A stretch of DNA of 64,000 nt from the NCBI GenBank assembly GCA_034770075.1, contig CM068383.1, forward strand, positions 10,877,778-10,941,777, read 5' to 3'. A program made the translations under genes and the position numbers. Of the stretch, positions 1-11,864 are shown in pieces; the first letter of the stretch is position 1; every line of letters begins with the position of its first letter. The DNA is from Aralia elata (Eukaryota > Streptophyta > Magnoliopsida > Apiales > Araliaceae). The notes under the pieces were generated by a model that worked only from the letters and a program-made list of their open reading frames with translations, was not told the origin of the DNA and searched no databases.

Positions 1-1254
1 ATTTTTTGCCATGATTTAGATTTACTACCAATGAGTTGTAATATTTTGAAAAGGGTTAGGGAACGTGCATGTCCCCCATGGCCCCTTGTTATTTTCTTAT
101 TATTTTTGAGATTTTAATCTCAGCAAGAGTGGTTTGGGTGACCAAAGTGTTTGTTGGCATTGTACTCCATAAAAATAATAAATAAATAGAAACCAACCAA
201 AAAGTATTACTATTAATTATTATATTTAAGACTTTAAACGAATTTATATTAATTTTAGATTCTAAGTTTTCAAAGGAAATATTATGGTAGCCAATGGGAC
301 AGCCGAGCTAATGAAAAGACCGAATGGAAAGAGATAAGCTACATTATTAATTAGGTTTGCTAAACGTATATAGGTTATATTTGTCAATAACATTTAAATA
401 TTTCCACAAAATTCATGAAACTCACATGAATTTAAAATCATGTGAGTTTCAATTGTCCTTGGGATATATTTTAATTGTAAATACAAATAAAGTCTCATTA
501 AAAAATACGTGCATCGCACATAACTCAAATTTGGGAAAAAATCACCTCAAGGAACATAAATGAACTAAAATACCAACTTGGAAGACTAAAGTGTACTTAC
601 TTTTGCCAACTAAGGGGCTACTTTAAAATTCGGTAACAACTTAAAGTGTGTTGGGAATATCTGACACATATATGCTAATCTAAAACTATATCTTGACTCA
701 AAAGGTTAACTTATTAGGTCTATGGTCCATTAAAGCATTATATGTCCTAAATGTTTCTCCATATGTTCCGATGTGGGACTTTACTATCACGCGGTACATT
801 AACAATCTCCCACCTAACGCGTGATCTCTCCATCCACATCCACACCAAGTTCCCCCTCGAACTTTTAACCATTTACTCTTTTTGGAGCATTGTCCATCAC
901 TTCTTCTAGTTGACGAGTCACCCTCTTTAATATCTCTTGTTTGACGACCCATCAAGAGTCTTTGCTAAGCCTATCAGGTCTCCTATATCTGACAAACTTA
1001 TCTCTCAATATCTCTTGTTTGATCCACCAAGAGCCACCTTGAGAAGAGTTCACTACTTGCTCAAAGAGTACATAATTCACCTAACATTTATAACTCATTG
1101 AGCCTAGCTCATCATGTCTTCTAATTGACGAGCCCACACTCTTATCAAAAGCTAACCAAGAGCCTTTGCGAGAAGAGTATACCGCTTGTTCGATGAATTA
1201 TTTTTTTCATCATACTCAATCCATACCATACCCATGATCCAAGCCCATAGTCAT

Positions 1255-1270
1255 GGCTCTAATACCAGTT
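1255..1270 (-). other. LTR end plus initiator-Met-tRNA primer-binding-site remnant
   Basis: Read on the minus strand, sequence ending CCTACA is followed by AC and then TGGTATTAGAGCC, one base off the usual plant initiator-Met primer-binding site TGGTATCAGAGC. This suggests a decayed LTR retrotransposon upstream of the SABATH gene. The same junction occurs near 24490 and 33016 in the other duplicon copies. Confidence 0.5.
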
Positions 1271-1447
1271 GTAGGAAATATTTTGCCTCATATATGTTCA
1301 TCTAAAATCACATCTTGACCCAAAAAGGTTAACCTATTAGGTCTATGATCCATTAGAGCATATATATCCTCATATTTTTGCATATATTCCTATATGAGAC
1401 TTTACTATCACGAGTTACCTCAATAGATACAAATATTGAATTCAGCC

Positions 1448-1457
1448 TATAAAAAAA
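1448..1457 (+). promoter_or_regulatory. candidate TATA box of the SABATH gene
   Basis: TATAAAAAAA lies 88 nt before the ATG, a plausible plant promoter distance. The aligned base in both pseudogene copies is changed, so those read GATAAAAAAT. The role is inferred from position and sequence only. Confidence 0.45.
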
Positions 1458-1535
1458 TATGTCCCCCATTAGTGATGTAAGGTCTTCTATAAATAAGTTG
1501 TTGTTTACAAAGTACACCAGACAATTAATTAAGCC

Positions 1536-3420
1536 ATGGTCCTTCAAAACATTCTACACATGAATGTAGGCAATGGGGAATCTAGCTATGCTAATAACTC
1601 AACCATCCAGGTATCTCTCTCCCTGATCTCCAAGGATTTGAACTTTTTTATTATTCTATGATGGAAAGAAAAATTTATGTTCTATTTTTATTTAATTCTC
1701 ATCTGAAAAGTACAATTTCTCTCACAGAAAACAATTATATTGAAGGCACGCAAGGTTTTAGAGGAAACCGTCAATAATTATGGTTTTAATGGATTCCCCG
1801 AGTGTTTCAAGATAGCTGACTTGGGTTGCTCCTCAGGACCAAACGCCCTTTTAGTTGTGTTGAATATCATAGACAATGTTCATGCAGTTTGTCAAGGAAA
1901 AAATGTGAAATCGCCCGAATTTCAAGTATCTTTAAATGATCTTCCTGATAATGATTTCAATACCATTTTCAAAATATTAACACCATTTTTTGAAAAATTA
2001 AGGGAGGAGAAAGGTGAAAATTTCAGGCCTTGTTTTATATCCGGAGTGCCAGGTTCTTTCTATGGAAGGCTTTTTCCAAGTGCAAGCCTTCACTTTGTTC
2101 ATTCCTCTTCTAGTATTCACTGGCTCTCTCAGGTTATCATTTACATAAATTTAGAAAATAATACAATTAATGATAGCGTATATAGTAATTGACATAGCCT
2201 AACAAAATTGTAGGTTCCTAAAAGACTTGAGAATAACAAGGGCAATATCTACATGTCAAGAACAAGTCCTCCAAGTGTTTTTGAAGCATATTCAAACCAA
2301 TTTCTAAGAGATTTCTCAGCATTTCTACACATGCGAGCTGAGGAAATAGTTTCGAATGGCCGTATGGTTCTAACATTCCTCGGCAGGAGCACTTCAGATC
2401 CCACCAGCAAGGATTGTTGCTGTTTATGGGATTTGCTAGCAAAGTCACTTCACGACATGGAGATTCAGGTCCGATCCATTTTTCACCTAACCAATTAAAC
2501 AAATAACGTAACATTTCGAAGTTTCTCATCAATATTCAATTATCATGTCATCTTATTCAGATTCCATGACACTAAGTTCAAAGTTATTTGTCGCTTTTGT
2601 TGTAGCAAATTGACGTTTATCCATGCTAGCCCACAAAAGAGGCGATGACAAAAATTGCATATGCAACTTTTGCCATAACAATTATAACAAAAAAATCTAT
2701 AAATTTATGTATGGTCAAGGACGTGACAGCTTAATGGAATACATATCCCATGTCATCGCTAGTGAACTATACATTCAAAATAAATTAGGATAAATTTTGA
2801 ATAAAAATATAACCTTGAAATTTGTAAATTCTGGAAAGGGTGTTGATAAGGTCAGAACTAATGTTAAAGAAATATTTATGTTGTTAGAGCAAATATGCAT
2901 GTAGTTATATTTTACTCTTGTTTCAACGACACTTTTCATTTTCAGACTTTTATTAAATATCACTCTTGCATTATACGCGTTATTTGCAAATAAAACTCTT
3001 TTTGTAGAATGGACGTATTAAATTCATTGACATCCATCAAAATTCCATTACCATTGTATTTGCTTTCAGGGTTTAGTTGGTGAAGAGGACATCAATTCAT
3101 TCAATATCCCCCTTTATACGCCATGCATGGATGAAGTAAAGGCAATAATTCAGAATGAGGGTTCATTTAGCCTTAATAAGCTTGAATCCTTTGAAGTTAA
3201 ATGGGACGTACAAGACGATGAAAAACAATTTCTAGATAGCGGTGGCATGGTTTTGTCCAAAAGAATTAGAGCTGCAGCAGAACCTTTGCTAATAAGTCAT
3301 TTTGGAAACTCTTTTATTGACAACTTATTTGATAGCTTTGCAAGGCATGTGGATGAGCATCTCTCCAGGGAGAAAACAAGTGTGTTCTTCAATTTTGTGA
3401 TTTCCTTGACCAAGAAATGA
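1536..3420 (+). CDS. SABATH family SAM-dependent carboxyl methyltransferase (salicylate/benzoate/jasmonate type), intact
   Basis: Four exons (1536-1610, 1728-2132, 2214-2468, 3070-3420) join in frame with GT-AG borders, all in phase 0, to a 361-residue protein. That is the usual SABATH length. The family transfers a methyl group from S-adenosylmethionine to the carboxyl of small acids, giving volatile or signalling esters in the cytosol. Visible motifs are SSYA at 16-19, Gln25 (matching the substrate-carboxylate Gln of salicylate methyltransferase), the SAM-binding DLGCSSGPN at 56-64, the NDLP motif in exon 2, and SIHWLSQ at 154-160 with His156-Trp157. His before the Trp resembles jasmonate methyltransferases, where salicylate enzymes have Met, so the substrate cannot be fixed. 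Two degenerate inverted copies lie at 22324-24228 and 31095-32752. The start was chosen because the ATG opens the usual MNxGxGxxSYA-type N-terminus. Confidence 0.88.
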
Positions 3421-3510
3421 TTCTTAAATTGAAGGGGCTGAAAAAGAAATACCAAGCATATATTAATTAAGTAGTTAAGTCAATAATATTCAGGTCATGG
3501 TACTCATGAT

Positions 3511-3516
3511 AATAAA
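3511..3516 (+). terminator. candidate polyadenylation signal AATAAA
   Basis: AATAAA lies 91 nt after the SABATH stop codon, a reasonable 3' UTR length for a plant gene. No transcript evidence is available. Confidence 0.35.
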
Positions 3517-4176
3517 AAAAGGGAGATTGTGATGCTTTCGACAGTAGAAATAGTAGCAGGTAGCTATGTTAGAACTAAAGAGTTTGTTAGATAGAGAGTG
3601 AGATTAAGCCTTAAGTTATCTTTTTATCCTACATGCAGGTTGTATGTAATTGATAAGTATGTGTTAGAGTTTTGTTATCAAATGGAGTCCTACTTCAAGT
3701 CTACGGCTGCTTGAATATGCAGATATAAAGAGGAATGCACATTAGTCATTGTACTACGATGAATTCAGCAATAATACCATCTCTCTTTATACTGTTATAT
3801 TTCTTCAAATTAAACAAAACAAACACAAGCAGAATCTCTATTGAATTTGTATCGATATATGCTTTCTTTTTTCAATTGAAGTAATTCATATGTTATCAGT
3901 ATTTGTATTATCAGTATGTGAGAGTGCTATGTTGAAACAAAAACTTAAGAGAAAATAAAATGATTGTAGCAACATCATGTATTTTATAGATAATGCATTG
4001 ACGAATCAACAATGATTGATAGTAATTTTCAGGAGGAATAAGTGTTTGAGAATAACAGCACAACAAAAAACAATAGTGAAGAAAAATCGAAAGAAAAAAA
4101 ATTAACAATCATACACAAAACATAAAAATTTATGTAGTTCACCTAAAGGTTATGCTAGTCCACTGTCACTGGCAAT

Positions 4177-4318
4177 CAATCTCACAATCTTTAGAATTTC
4201 ATACATAATACAATACAAGATATGCTCTTTATAAAATGCAACATATGTCAATCTCACAATCTTTAGAATTTCATACATAATACAATAAAAGATATGCTCT
4301 TTATAAAATGCAACATAA
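4177..4318. repeat. tandem duplication, 72-bp period, two copies
   Basis: A segment starting CAATCTCACAATC is repeated head to tail with a 72-bp offset and one or two differences. The inverted duplicons A and B carry only one copy (about 21520-21590 and 30285-30355), so this duplication is private to the forward arm. Confidence 0.85.
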
Positions 4319-4612
4319 AAACTCAAATTTAACCCGAAAGTACAAATTTACCCGCTCATTGACCCATGTCAATCACCTTATGGTAACTTTGCAATCACCT
4401 CTTAATTAATTAAAGTCGGATCAAGTTTCACAAATAACAATGTCAACAAAAAATCTAAAATGGTCAAATTAATCCTTAAAACGCAGGCTTACATTCCGTC
4501 CAAAAAAGTGAACGGAAGTGCTGATTAGACTAACGGTTAACATGTGTTAATTATGTGGCAGGTGACGTGGATTTGGTTAATTGACGTGGATTTTGGTTAA
4601 TTGATGTAGTGT

Positions 4613-4614
<2 letters not shown>

Positions 4615-4649
<35 letters not shown>
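4615..4649. repeat. (TA)n microsatellite
   Basis: An uninterrupted TA run. Just upstream (about 4564-4602) is a short direct repeat of a GACGTGGATTTGGTTAATT-like unit. Confidence 0.95.
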
Positions 4650-4651
<2 letters not shown>

Positions 4652-4725
4652 GAGGATCTATGCATAAGGCAACATAGGCAGCTTATGCTGAGTTTTTTTT
4701 TTTGTTTTTTTTATAGGTATAGGAG

Positions 4726-6230
4726 CAGGGGCAGAAATATAAGTTAATAAACTCAAGGGAGTAGATTAATGGAAGAGTTAAACTTGGAAGGTACAAAAAA
4801 AAGGTTTAATTCTTAATCTAAATACAAAGTACAGACTGCTGTTATTTCATTCTGTTTCTTCTGTTGCAGCGTTGCTCATTCTACTTCTTCTACATCTCTG
4901 CCACTACATCTCCACAACTCCACCGCTTCGCGACTTCTCCTCTTCTCCGCGACGAGTGACGACCACCGTCCACTGCAGACGCAGTCTCTACCCCTGGCCT
5001 CTTACGCATATCAAACTTAAAAGGTAACTAAATTAGGGGTTCTTTTGTTTGATAATCTAAATTTTGTAATTTGTTTGAATTTGTTGTTGGTTGGGGACTT
5101 GGGGTTAAACCCACTTCAATTTATTTGATGCATTTGTTATATTTTGGACTTAAGAGGTAACTAATTAGAGCTTTTTTTTTGTTTGATAGTTTAAAGTTTA
5201 AATTTATTTGAATTTGTTGTGGGTTGGGGACTTCTGGTGAGTACAATTGTCAATATTCTAATTATTTCACTATTGTTTCTTTGTAATTTGTTGATTTCTA
5301 GTAGTTTTTGATTCGAATAAGTTCAGTATAGTTTCTAATTTCACCTTAGAGTGTTATATCTCAGAGGTTTTTAACTTAGAAGATAATCCTTTTAGACTTA
5401 CTATTGGCTATTATCTGATTAATTGAAGTGGTTATTGGAATTGTAAATTTTTACATTTTATTTTTCTCACTCGGAGTTTGCTCCAATTGAATTATGAAAG
5501 TTGTAACTTGATCTTTGTTGTTTAAGTTTGAGTCCATTGTAATTTGAACCAGATGAAGTTCGAAAGGAATTTGGTTTGGCATTATAAAATATTATGCAAG
5601 TTCCTGTTATTTGACAGATGTTATGACCGTAGAAGCAAATGATAAATAAAAATGCATCTAACTAATGGACCCTGCATAATTTTTAGTGTTCTGAGTATAA
5701 ATTTGGATGGTTTATTTCTCTTATTTAAAGTAAAGGTTATTTGAAACTTATAAAAAGATACCAAAACTGGTTTATGCTTTGAAATTAATTCATGATTTTG
5801 TTTGAATATAGAAAGCAAATTTGGTTTGAGACTTTGAGCATTTGGGGAATCATTCAAATTGAACTATGACAAGTAACCGAAGTACGTTTCTAAATTGTAT
5901 TTAAATATTTTTTATTTTGAAATTCCTTTTTTAGTTTGGATTATGAATATTTATTTCTTGTATATTATAGAATTCTATTTATGTTACATAAAATAATTGT
6001 TTGTTTGGGGTTGTTGTATATATATTTGTATTTTGATTGATTTAGGCATTCATGACATGTGGTCAAAATTCAAACGTTCCACATCACAATCCATCTGAGT
6101 CGATGAGACTGCTCAAAATCTCTCAAATGAAACCCCTATATTATGATTAGTTCAAGTTTTCTTTATTTAACTTCAACAAAAAAATTAATTAAAATCCGTC
6201 TCTGCTGGGAAAAATTCCTGAATCTGCCCT
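4726..6230. mobile_element. possible non-autonomous hAT-like element
   Basis: The left edge reads CAGGGGCAGAA and the right edge TTCCTGAATCTGCCCT, an imperfect inverted pair resembling ends of plant hAT elements. An internal stretch near 4880-5030 looks like a GC-richer untranslated leader followed by a GT donor. Its downstream part is partly duplicated at 5020-5110 and 5150-5240. No transposase reading frame is visible, and the flanks show no matching 8-bp target duplication, so the assignment is weak. Confidence 0.3.
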
Positions 6231-6238
6231 ATATATAT

Positions 6239-6461
6239 AACATGTATTTGCTCTGAATAAAAAATGGGTATACACCATCTCTATCGTTCAATATAGGAAC
6301 CAACGGTCCAGATTAATTCACGTCCGCTACTAATAGTAGCGGATAACGGGTATTAGTAGCGGATGTGAATTAATCTCGGCCGTTGGTTCCTATATTGAAC
6401 GATAGAGATGGTGTATGCCCATTTTTGATCCATAGCAAATACATGTTATGGATCATTAACC
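6239..6461. mobile_element. foldback MITE in a (TA)n tract
   Basis: Two arms of about 100 bp are near-perfect inverted repeats around a short centre at about 6345. The right tip reads GGATCATTAACC and abuts a TA run. The left tip has lost about 14 bp. The tips match the ends of the large elements at 10869-15709 and 15748, and the centre carries GTCCGCTA and TAGCGGA inverted motifs as those do. Confidence 0.8.

Positions 6462-6462
<1 letters not shown>

Positions 6463-6512
<50 letters not shown>
6463..6512. repeat. (TA)n microsatellite
   Basis: A TA run between two MITEs. It supplies the TA insertion target on the left of the pogo-like element that follows. Confidence 0.9.
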
Positions 6513-6515
<3 letters not shown>

Positions 6516-7150
6516 TAGAACCTCTATAAATTAATATTGTTGGGATTGAAAAATTTTATTAATTTAGAGAGTTACTATTTAATCGATAAATTAATAATTT
6601 ATTAATTTAAAGAGTGTTTTTCTATTCGGTGAACATAAATTTAATTACATTAAAATTATTGCATTTTATTGATGTTTATATCATACTTTTTTTGATGCAA
6701 TGAATCATACTTATTAAATTAATGTAATAATAGAATTCATTGTAAGTGATATTAATTATTTTTAATAATTAAATAATGTTCATTGTATCCACTTTTCAAA
6801 TTACATTCACATTTTATTTCAAAAAAAAATTATATTCACATTAAGTTTAATTTATTTGTATATATAAGTTCGTTGTACTAGAATTTAATACATTCCATGT
6901 ATGATGATAAAGAGAACTACTATATAAACATCAACAAAAATTCTTCAAAACAAGATTACCCTAGATATATTTGTAATTTAAAAGAATTATTAATTTACGA
7001 TTTTGATGGGACCATATATTTATATAAGGGTCTTTTTAAAAATTATTATTTTATTATTTTATCGAAATTATTAATTTATCCTATTAACCCAAATCGAAAC
7101 TGAAAAAAAATATTATTTAAAAAGATTATTAATTTATAGAGGTTCTACTA
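6513..7150. mobile_element. Emigrant/Lemi-type (pogo-like) MITE
   Basis: The ends read CAGTAGAACCTCTATAAATT and, inverted, AATTTATAGAGGTTCTACTA, the terminal signature of the plant pogo-like Emigrant/Lemi group, which inserts at TA. TA precedes the left end. The last base of the right end has mutated. There is no transposase inside; the interior is AT-rich with no convincing reading frame. Confidence 0.7.
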
Positions 7151-7927
7151 TCCACTTATGTTGACAGCTATAAATATTCAGCGACATTTGTAGTTGTTTT
7201 AGTAATATTTTTTTTATAGTTTTAACGACTTGCTCCCCTTACCACACAAAATAATAAATTAAGACCCCATTCATTATAACCGAGCCTTCTTTTGCTGAAG
7301 AATAGAAGGTTTGCTGTCATCTAATAGTGCAATTATTTAACCAATAAAGAAAACACAATAATGTAGTATACTTTTTAAATATTAATTAGATAATTTTGTC
7401 CCACAAAGATTTTATCTTCTTTTTTTTAATTATGTTTAACAGTTCTACTTTAATAATTTATCCTAAAAGTATTTTAACAAAATATTATGACGGTATTCTT
7501 GAAAATAAATCCATAAACTTTTAAATATCTCAAATTAATAATATCTACTAACTTAGATTTACATGTAAACATCAAATGTGATATCTTTGTGCACTACTAC
7601 AAAGCAAAATATATATTTTTTTTATTGTATACAAATTTTATATATTATCCTACCTGAGATTTGGCGACAAGAAATGTATCTACGTCTTCATTTGTAAATT
7701 TCTATATTAGCTTTTGGCATTTCAGATTAGGCTTAAATCTATTTTGCTGATTCATATAATTAAAATAGATCAAATAAATATTTGAAAAAGGGAGTGACAG
7801 TATATTATAATGCTTATAAATATTTTTTCTTCATGTTTCTTCCTCACGTGAAAACATCAATACATAATTTTGGACGTAACCTCTACTCTGTATTTTGCAG
7901 TTTGGGTTCTAATGTCACTTTAAAGTA
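7151..7927. other. AT-rich intergenic, nothing recognised
   Basis: I see no gene, RNA or element signature here. Confidence 0.6.
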
Positions 7928-8175
7928 CTCCCTTCATTCAGCAAAAAAGAATCTCATTTTGATAAAAGGTCAATTACTGAATCCTACGATACAAAATTGA
8001 TACGATCTCATTATTAGTTAATAAAATTATAATTATTGGAAACTATCTTCAAATTTTATGAATTACAAAACTAATTGTTTTCAAAACTTACATGAGTTGC
8101 ATCATTTTTTAAATTTAAAATATCACAAAATGACTTACTCAAAAAATGAGATTTTTCTTCTTGTAGAACTGTGAG
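7928..8175. mobile_element. Stowaway-like MITE (Tc1/mariner)
   Basis: The left end CTCCCTTCATTCAGC and the right end, inverted CTCACAGTTCTACAAG, form diverged terminal inverted repeats. TA dinucleotides flank both sides (7926-7927 and 8176-8177). The length of 248 bp is typical of Stowaway. Confidence 0.7.
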
Positions 8176-8191
8176 TATTTACTACATTACG

Positions 8192-10267
8192 TGTAACACC
8201 CCGAACCCGTTACAGGCCCAAAGTGCTACACGCCGCAATCCCAAAGGCCCGCAAAGCAACAATATCAATAGCGCAGCCCAAACAAAATAATTCAATAATA
8301 ATCTTAAATTAAATCCAACAATAAACATCTTTTAAATCCATTTTCAAATGAAAAACCACCAAATATCAAAATTAAAAATGGAGACGCAGCTCCCTGAAAA
8401 TAAGAGTCTTATTACAATTTCAACGACAAAAGAAGAAAATATCTTAAACTAGCTCCAACCATCCAAAGCATATCAAACAAGTGTTTCACTATCAATGATG
8501 AGACCTGTAAAAATTTATGTAAGGGGTGAGCGATGAAGCTCAACAAGTAGCAATCCTCCCTATCTAGCCGAATCAAGTACAATTTGCAAAAATACTTTTT
8601 CGAAATATCTTTTTGTTCAATAACAATAGTATATATGCTTTCAAAACTAAAACAATTCAAAAATAATTTCAATGTATACAATATATCTTTTAATCCACAG
8701 ACCTAGCGACTAAGGTTACAATAGCCTTGTAACACGGCCCAAAAGTTCGATAGTGTCAATGTTCACGCACCTTACTAAGGTATCTATAAAAATGCACGCT
8801 CCCCGAAGGGCATCTAAAAGGTGTGCGCCTTAGTAGGTCCTATATTAGCTCCAGAACTAAACGTAAACAATAACGGGTTCTATACATAGTCGGACTGAGG
8901 ATTTCAAAAAACGTTTCACAATCTCATCGATATTCAAAACTATATTATTTCACAGTTTAAAGCCATATAATCCCCTTTCACAGTTCAAAAATAAATACTT
9001 GATCCGAATTTTGAGATAGAAGAACATAACAATTTAATTTAAATGGAAGCCTTAAATAAAACATAACAAATTTTGAAACCATACATTTAGGCATCCGAGT
9101 AATTACTGAGCATATATAAAAGTAAACGATAATTTTTTTTAAAAAACTAAATAGTTCGGAAAGCCACTTACCTCGATGCGAAATACGAAAATATTAGCCG
9201 AACAAATCCTAAATATAGAATTATGACAAATAAAATTATTAGGATACAATACTATAACAAATTCATACAATTTACTCAAATCTTATGCTCATAAATCTTA
9301 AGTTTTAAATAGATTTGTAGTTAATTATAATACTTGAAATTATAAGAATTTATAAATTTTGGTATTGAAAAATATACTTTTGAGATTCATGTTACTAATA
9401 ACAGTAGCTAATAATTCCATCATTAATTAAATATTCACGTTATATATATACATATATGTATGGGTGTGTGTAAAAATGTATTGCCATGACATCCGTGTCA
9501 AGATCAAACTTACTGATTTGTATTAATATATGCAGTAACTTAAATCATGATTAACACATTAATACATATATTTAATGTATAAACAAAATACTCCCATTAC
9601 ACATCAGTAAACACACTGGCATGGTGATACCACCCACCATATGCATACATATATAATAGAGATAAAATATCTCTTGCCCACAAATGCACATATATCAATT
9701 TATACTTACAGGCAATCAATTTATAAATATATCACCACGCCACTGAAACTACAAAATCTAAAATTCTTATTCTGACTGAAATTTTCGCAAACTCAATCCA
9801 AAATAATTATACATATACAAGTATACATGTTATTAATACTTCACTCCATAAAATATATACATATATACAATTTTTAATAAAATAAAATAAAATCTCATTT
9901 ATCTTACAAAAACCCACATACATAACACCATTTTCAGGATCTTTTTATTATTATAATCATTGTTTACAAAATTCATCATACATATAAATTATCTTATAAT
10001 TGAAAAAGATGGGTTTAGGTTTACCTTTGAGTTTTTCTTCTTTTCTTTTTTCTCTGTTCTGCAGTACTCCAAAGTCAAATAGTTGTTTACGTTCTTTTCT
10101 CTCTTTAGTTGTTTAAATATATATAATTCCTTTGCAAAATAGGTTACCAGGTAAAAGAGTCCTTTTAAAAATTTAATAGGTTGTTATAACTTAATTGGCT
10201 TATCTTAATCCTTATAGGTTTTAGATATGTATAAATAATTATCAATTACACTTCTATTATCTAATTA

Positions 10268-10298
<31 letters not shown>

Positions 10299-10318
10299 TA
10301 AAAAAAACGGGTATTACA
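8192..10318. mobile_element. solo LTR, 2127 bp, probably Ty3/gypsy
   Basis: It starts TGTAACACCCCGAACCCG and ends ACGGGTATTACA, so the TG...CA termini are intact. It is flanked by an exact 5-bp target duplication TTACG (8187-8191 and 10319-10323). There are no internal genes, primer-binding site or second LTR, so this is a solo LTR left by recombination between LTRs. TGTAACACCCC starts are common in plant chromovirus-type gypsy LTRs; the lineage is inferred. Confidence 0.85.
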
Positions 10319-10323
10319 TTACG

Positions 10324-10868
10324 ACTCTAGTTTAAAGTTTTCACAAAATAATTTGAATAATTAAATTTTCTTCTAGGCCTATAATTTGACTATCTTGATA
10401 TTAAATTTAAGCTACCATGCTTTACTGTATAATAAACCGACTGTATTTAGTATTTTTCATGTTTCTTTCGATATAATTTAGAAATTTTCACACAATACGA
10501 TTTATGATTTGATAATTATAGTTATTAAAAAAAAATTGTCACCTTTGGCCAGTAAAACATCATCTACCCGCACAAGTTTATCGCCTAATTTCCAATAAAT
10601 AATGTTCAAATATATCCCATGCCTTAAGCATGTTTTTGCCTAAACAACTTTTTTATATGCTGATGCTTGGTAAATACTGTTGCAAGATTGTCCATTAGAT
10701 TCTGGTTCCACCAAATCTTTTTGATTTTTTGAGAGACAAAATTTTACATCACAAAAGTAGGATTTGGATATATTTTTTGATCAGCTTTAAAAAATTTCAT
10801 TGAACATGAAACGTGGCAAATCCGTCAGTATAGAAAAATAATACAAAACACCTGGAAGTTATATATAT
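10324..10868. other. intergenic, nothing recognised
   Basis: AT-rich sequence with no supported feature. It ends in a short (TA)n that was the insertion target of the next element. Confidence 0.6.
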
Positions 10869-11529
10869 GGCAATGATCCATAGCATGTATTTGTTATAGA
10901 TCAAAAATTAGCAAATAACATCTCTACCTTTCATGGCAACGATCAACGGCGCGGATTAAAAAACATATCTCGCCGTCCGCTAGAATAACTAGCGGACTAG
11001 AATTGTAATTTTGTTTGGACGATTTTGCCCCCATAACAACGAGCCAACTCAGCAGAAAAACCATTGTAATTAATCCCTCCACTAGAACTTCTAGCGGATG
11101 TAATGTTGCTGTCTTACAAGGACAATTCCCTCCAAAAAAGGAAAAGGAAAAGTACTCTCACATATCACAGTACTCTCACAGCAGCTACTATATGTCTATA
11201 TCACAGTACTCTCACATTTGATGCTTAAAAAATAAGTATTCACTAATGTTGCTTTCATGGTTTTCAATAATAATAATGTTGCTTCGCTAACTTCCAAATC
11301 ACACAAGGAATGTTTGCACACGGTTTAAATTTAATAATGTTGCAATTCCAAATCCAAGCCCCACAAGAAATCTTGCAAACAGTTTAATAATGTTGTGTTA
11401 ACCTGCATAATTCCAAAAACAGTGTCCACTTGCAAATTCCTATCACACAACAATCCGTATGACAAAAATATTCTGCCCACTACACCATCTCAAATTACAA
11501 TATATCAAAGGTACAGTTCATCATTGGCT

Positions 11530-11864
11530 CTGAGTTTGAGGCATAAATCTAGAGTAAAGCTAGTGTTGTTACGAACTGAGACTAAAGATCTAATAGTAAC
11601 ATATCTGTTGCCATTATTCACACTGACTTCACTAGCAACAACATCATTACCCAGTCGCCAACAGGCAGCAGGTGCAGCATAGTTTAGCCTCACTGTAGTC
11701 CAAGGACCTTTTCTGGTAGGGCTTATCTGAATAAAATCAGATTTTCTACTCACGCTAACAGATTGCTCATTGCTTTCAACTTCAGATCTGGATGATAAGA
11801 GCACAACACATTTTACTCTCACAAGACTTCTTAAATTTACTTCCTTCAGTTGTCTCCAGCACAA
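11530..11864 (-). pseudogene. captured fragment of a VPS13-like lipid-transfer protein gene
   Basis: On the minus strand an open stretch reads GPWTTVRLNYAAPAACWRLG and continues through a NDVVASEVS segment to RSLVSVRNNTSFTLDLCL. I recognise this as matching the conserved mid-region (SHR-BD area) of plant VPS13-like proteins, which are thousands of residues long. Only about 100 residues are present, with no start and no other convincing VPS13 exons nearby. It lies inside a long-TIR transposon, so it is best read as gene sequence captured by the element. Family recognition is from memory of the motif and was not searched. Confidence 0.55.

Larger units (their letters stand above)
25..4600 (+). 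repeat. SABATH duplicon, copy C (forward arm)
   Basis: The block carries the intact methyltransferase gene plus flanks. Positions 25-330 reappear inverted at about 44000-44330. The gene and its downstream flank to about 4500 reappear inverted at 21320-24470 (copy A) and 30080-32990 (copy B). Upstream it also holds retrotransposon-like leader sequence (640-1430) that is shared with the flanks of both other copies. I see no second gene in the 1.5 kb before the start codon. Confidence 0.85.

Noticed and set aside
2218..2532. Antisense frame of about 104 codons over SABATH exon 3 (also at 31755-32069)
   Set aside because: It is the reverse shadow of a conserved exon and appears only because the exon is conserved between copies.
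6897..7103. 68-codon frame in the pogo-like MITE
   Set aside because: AT-rich, low-complexity Ile/Tyr/Asn composition with no similarity to a transposase.
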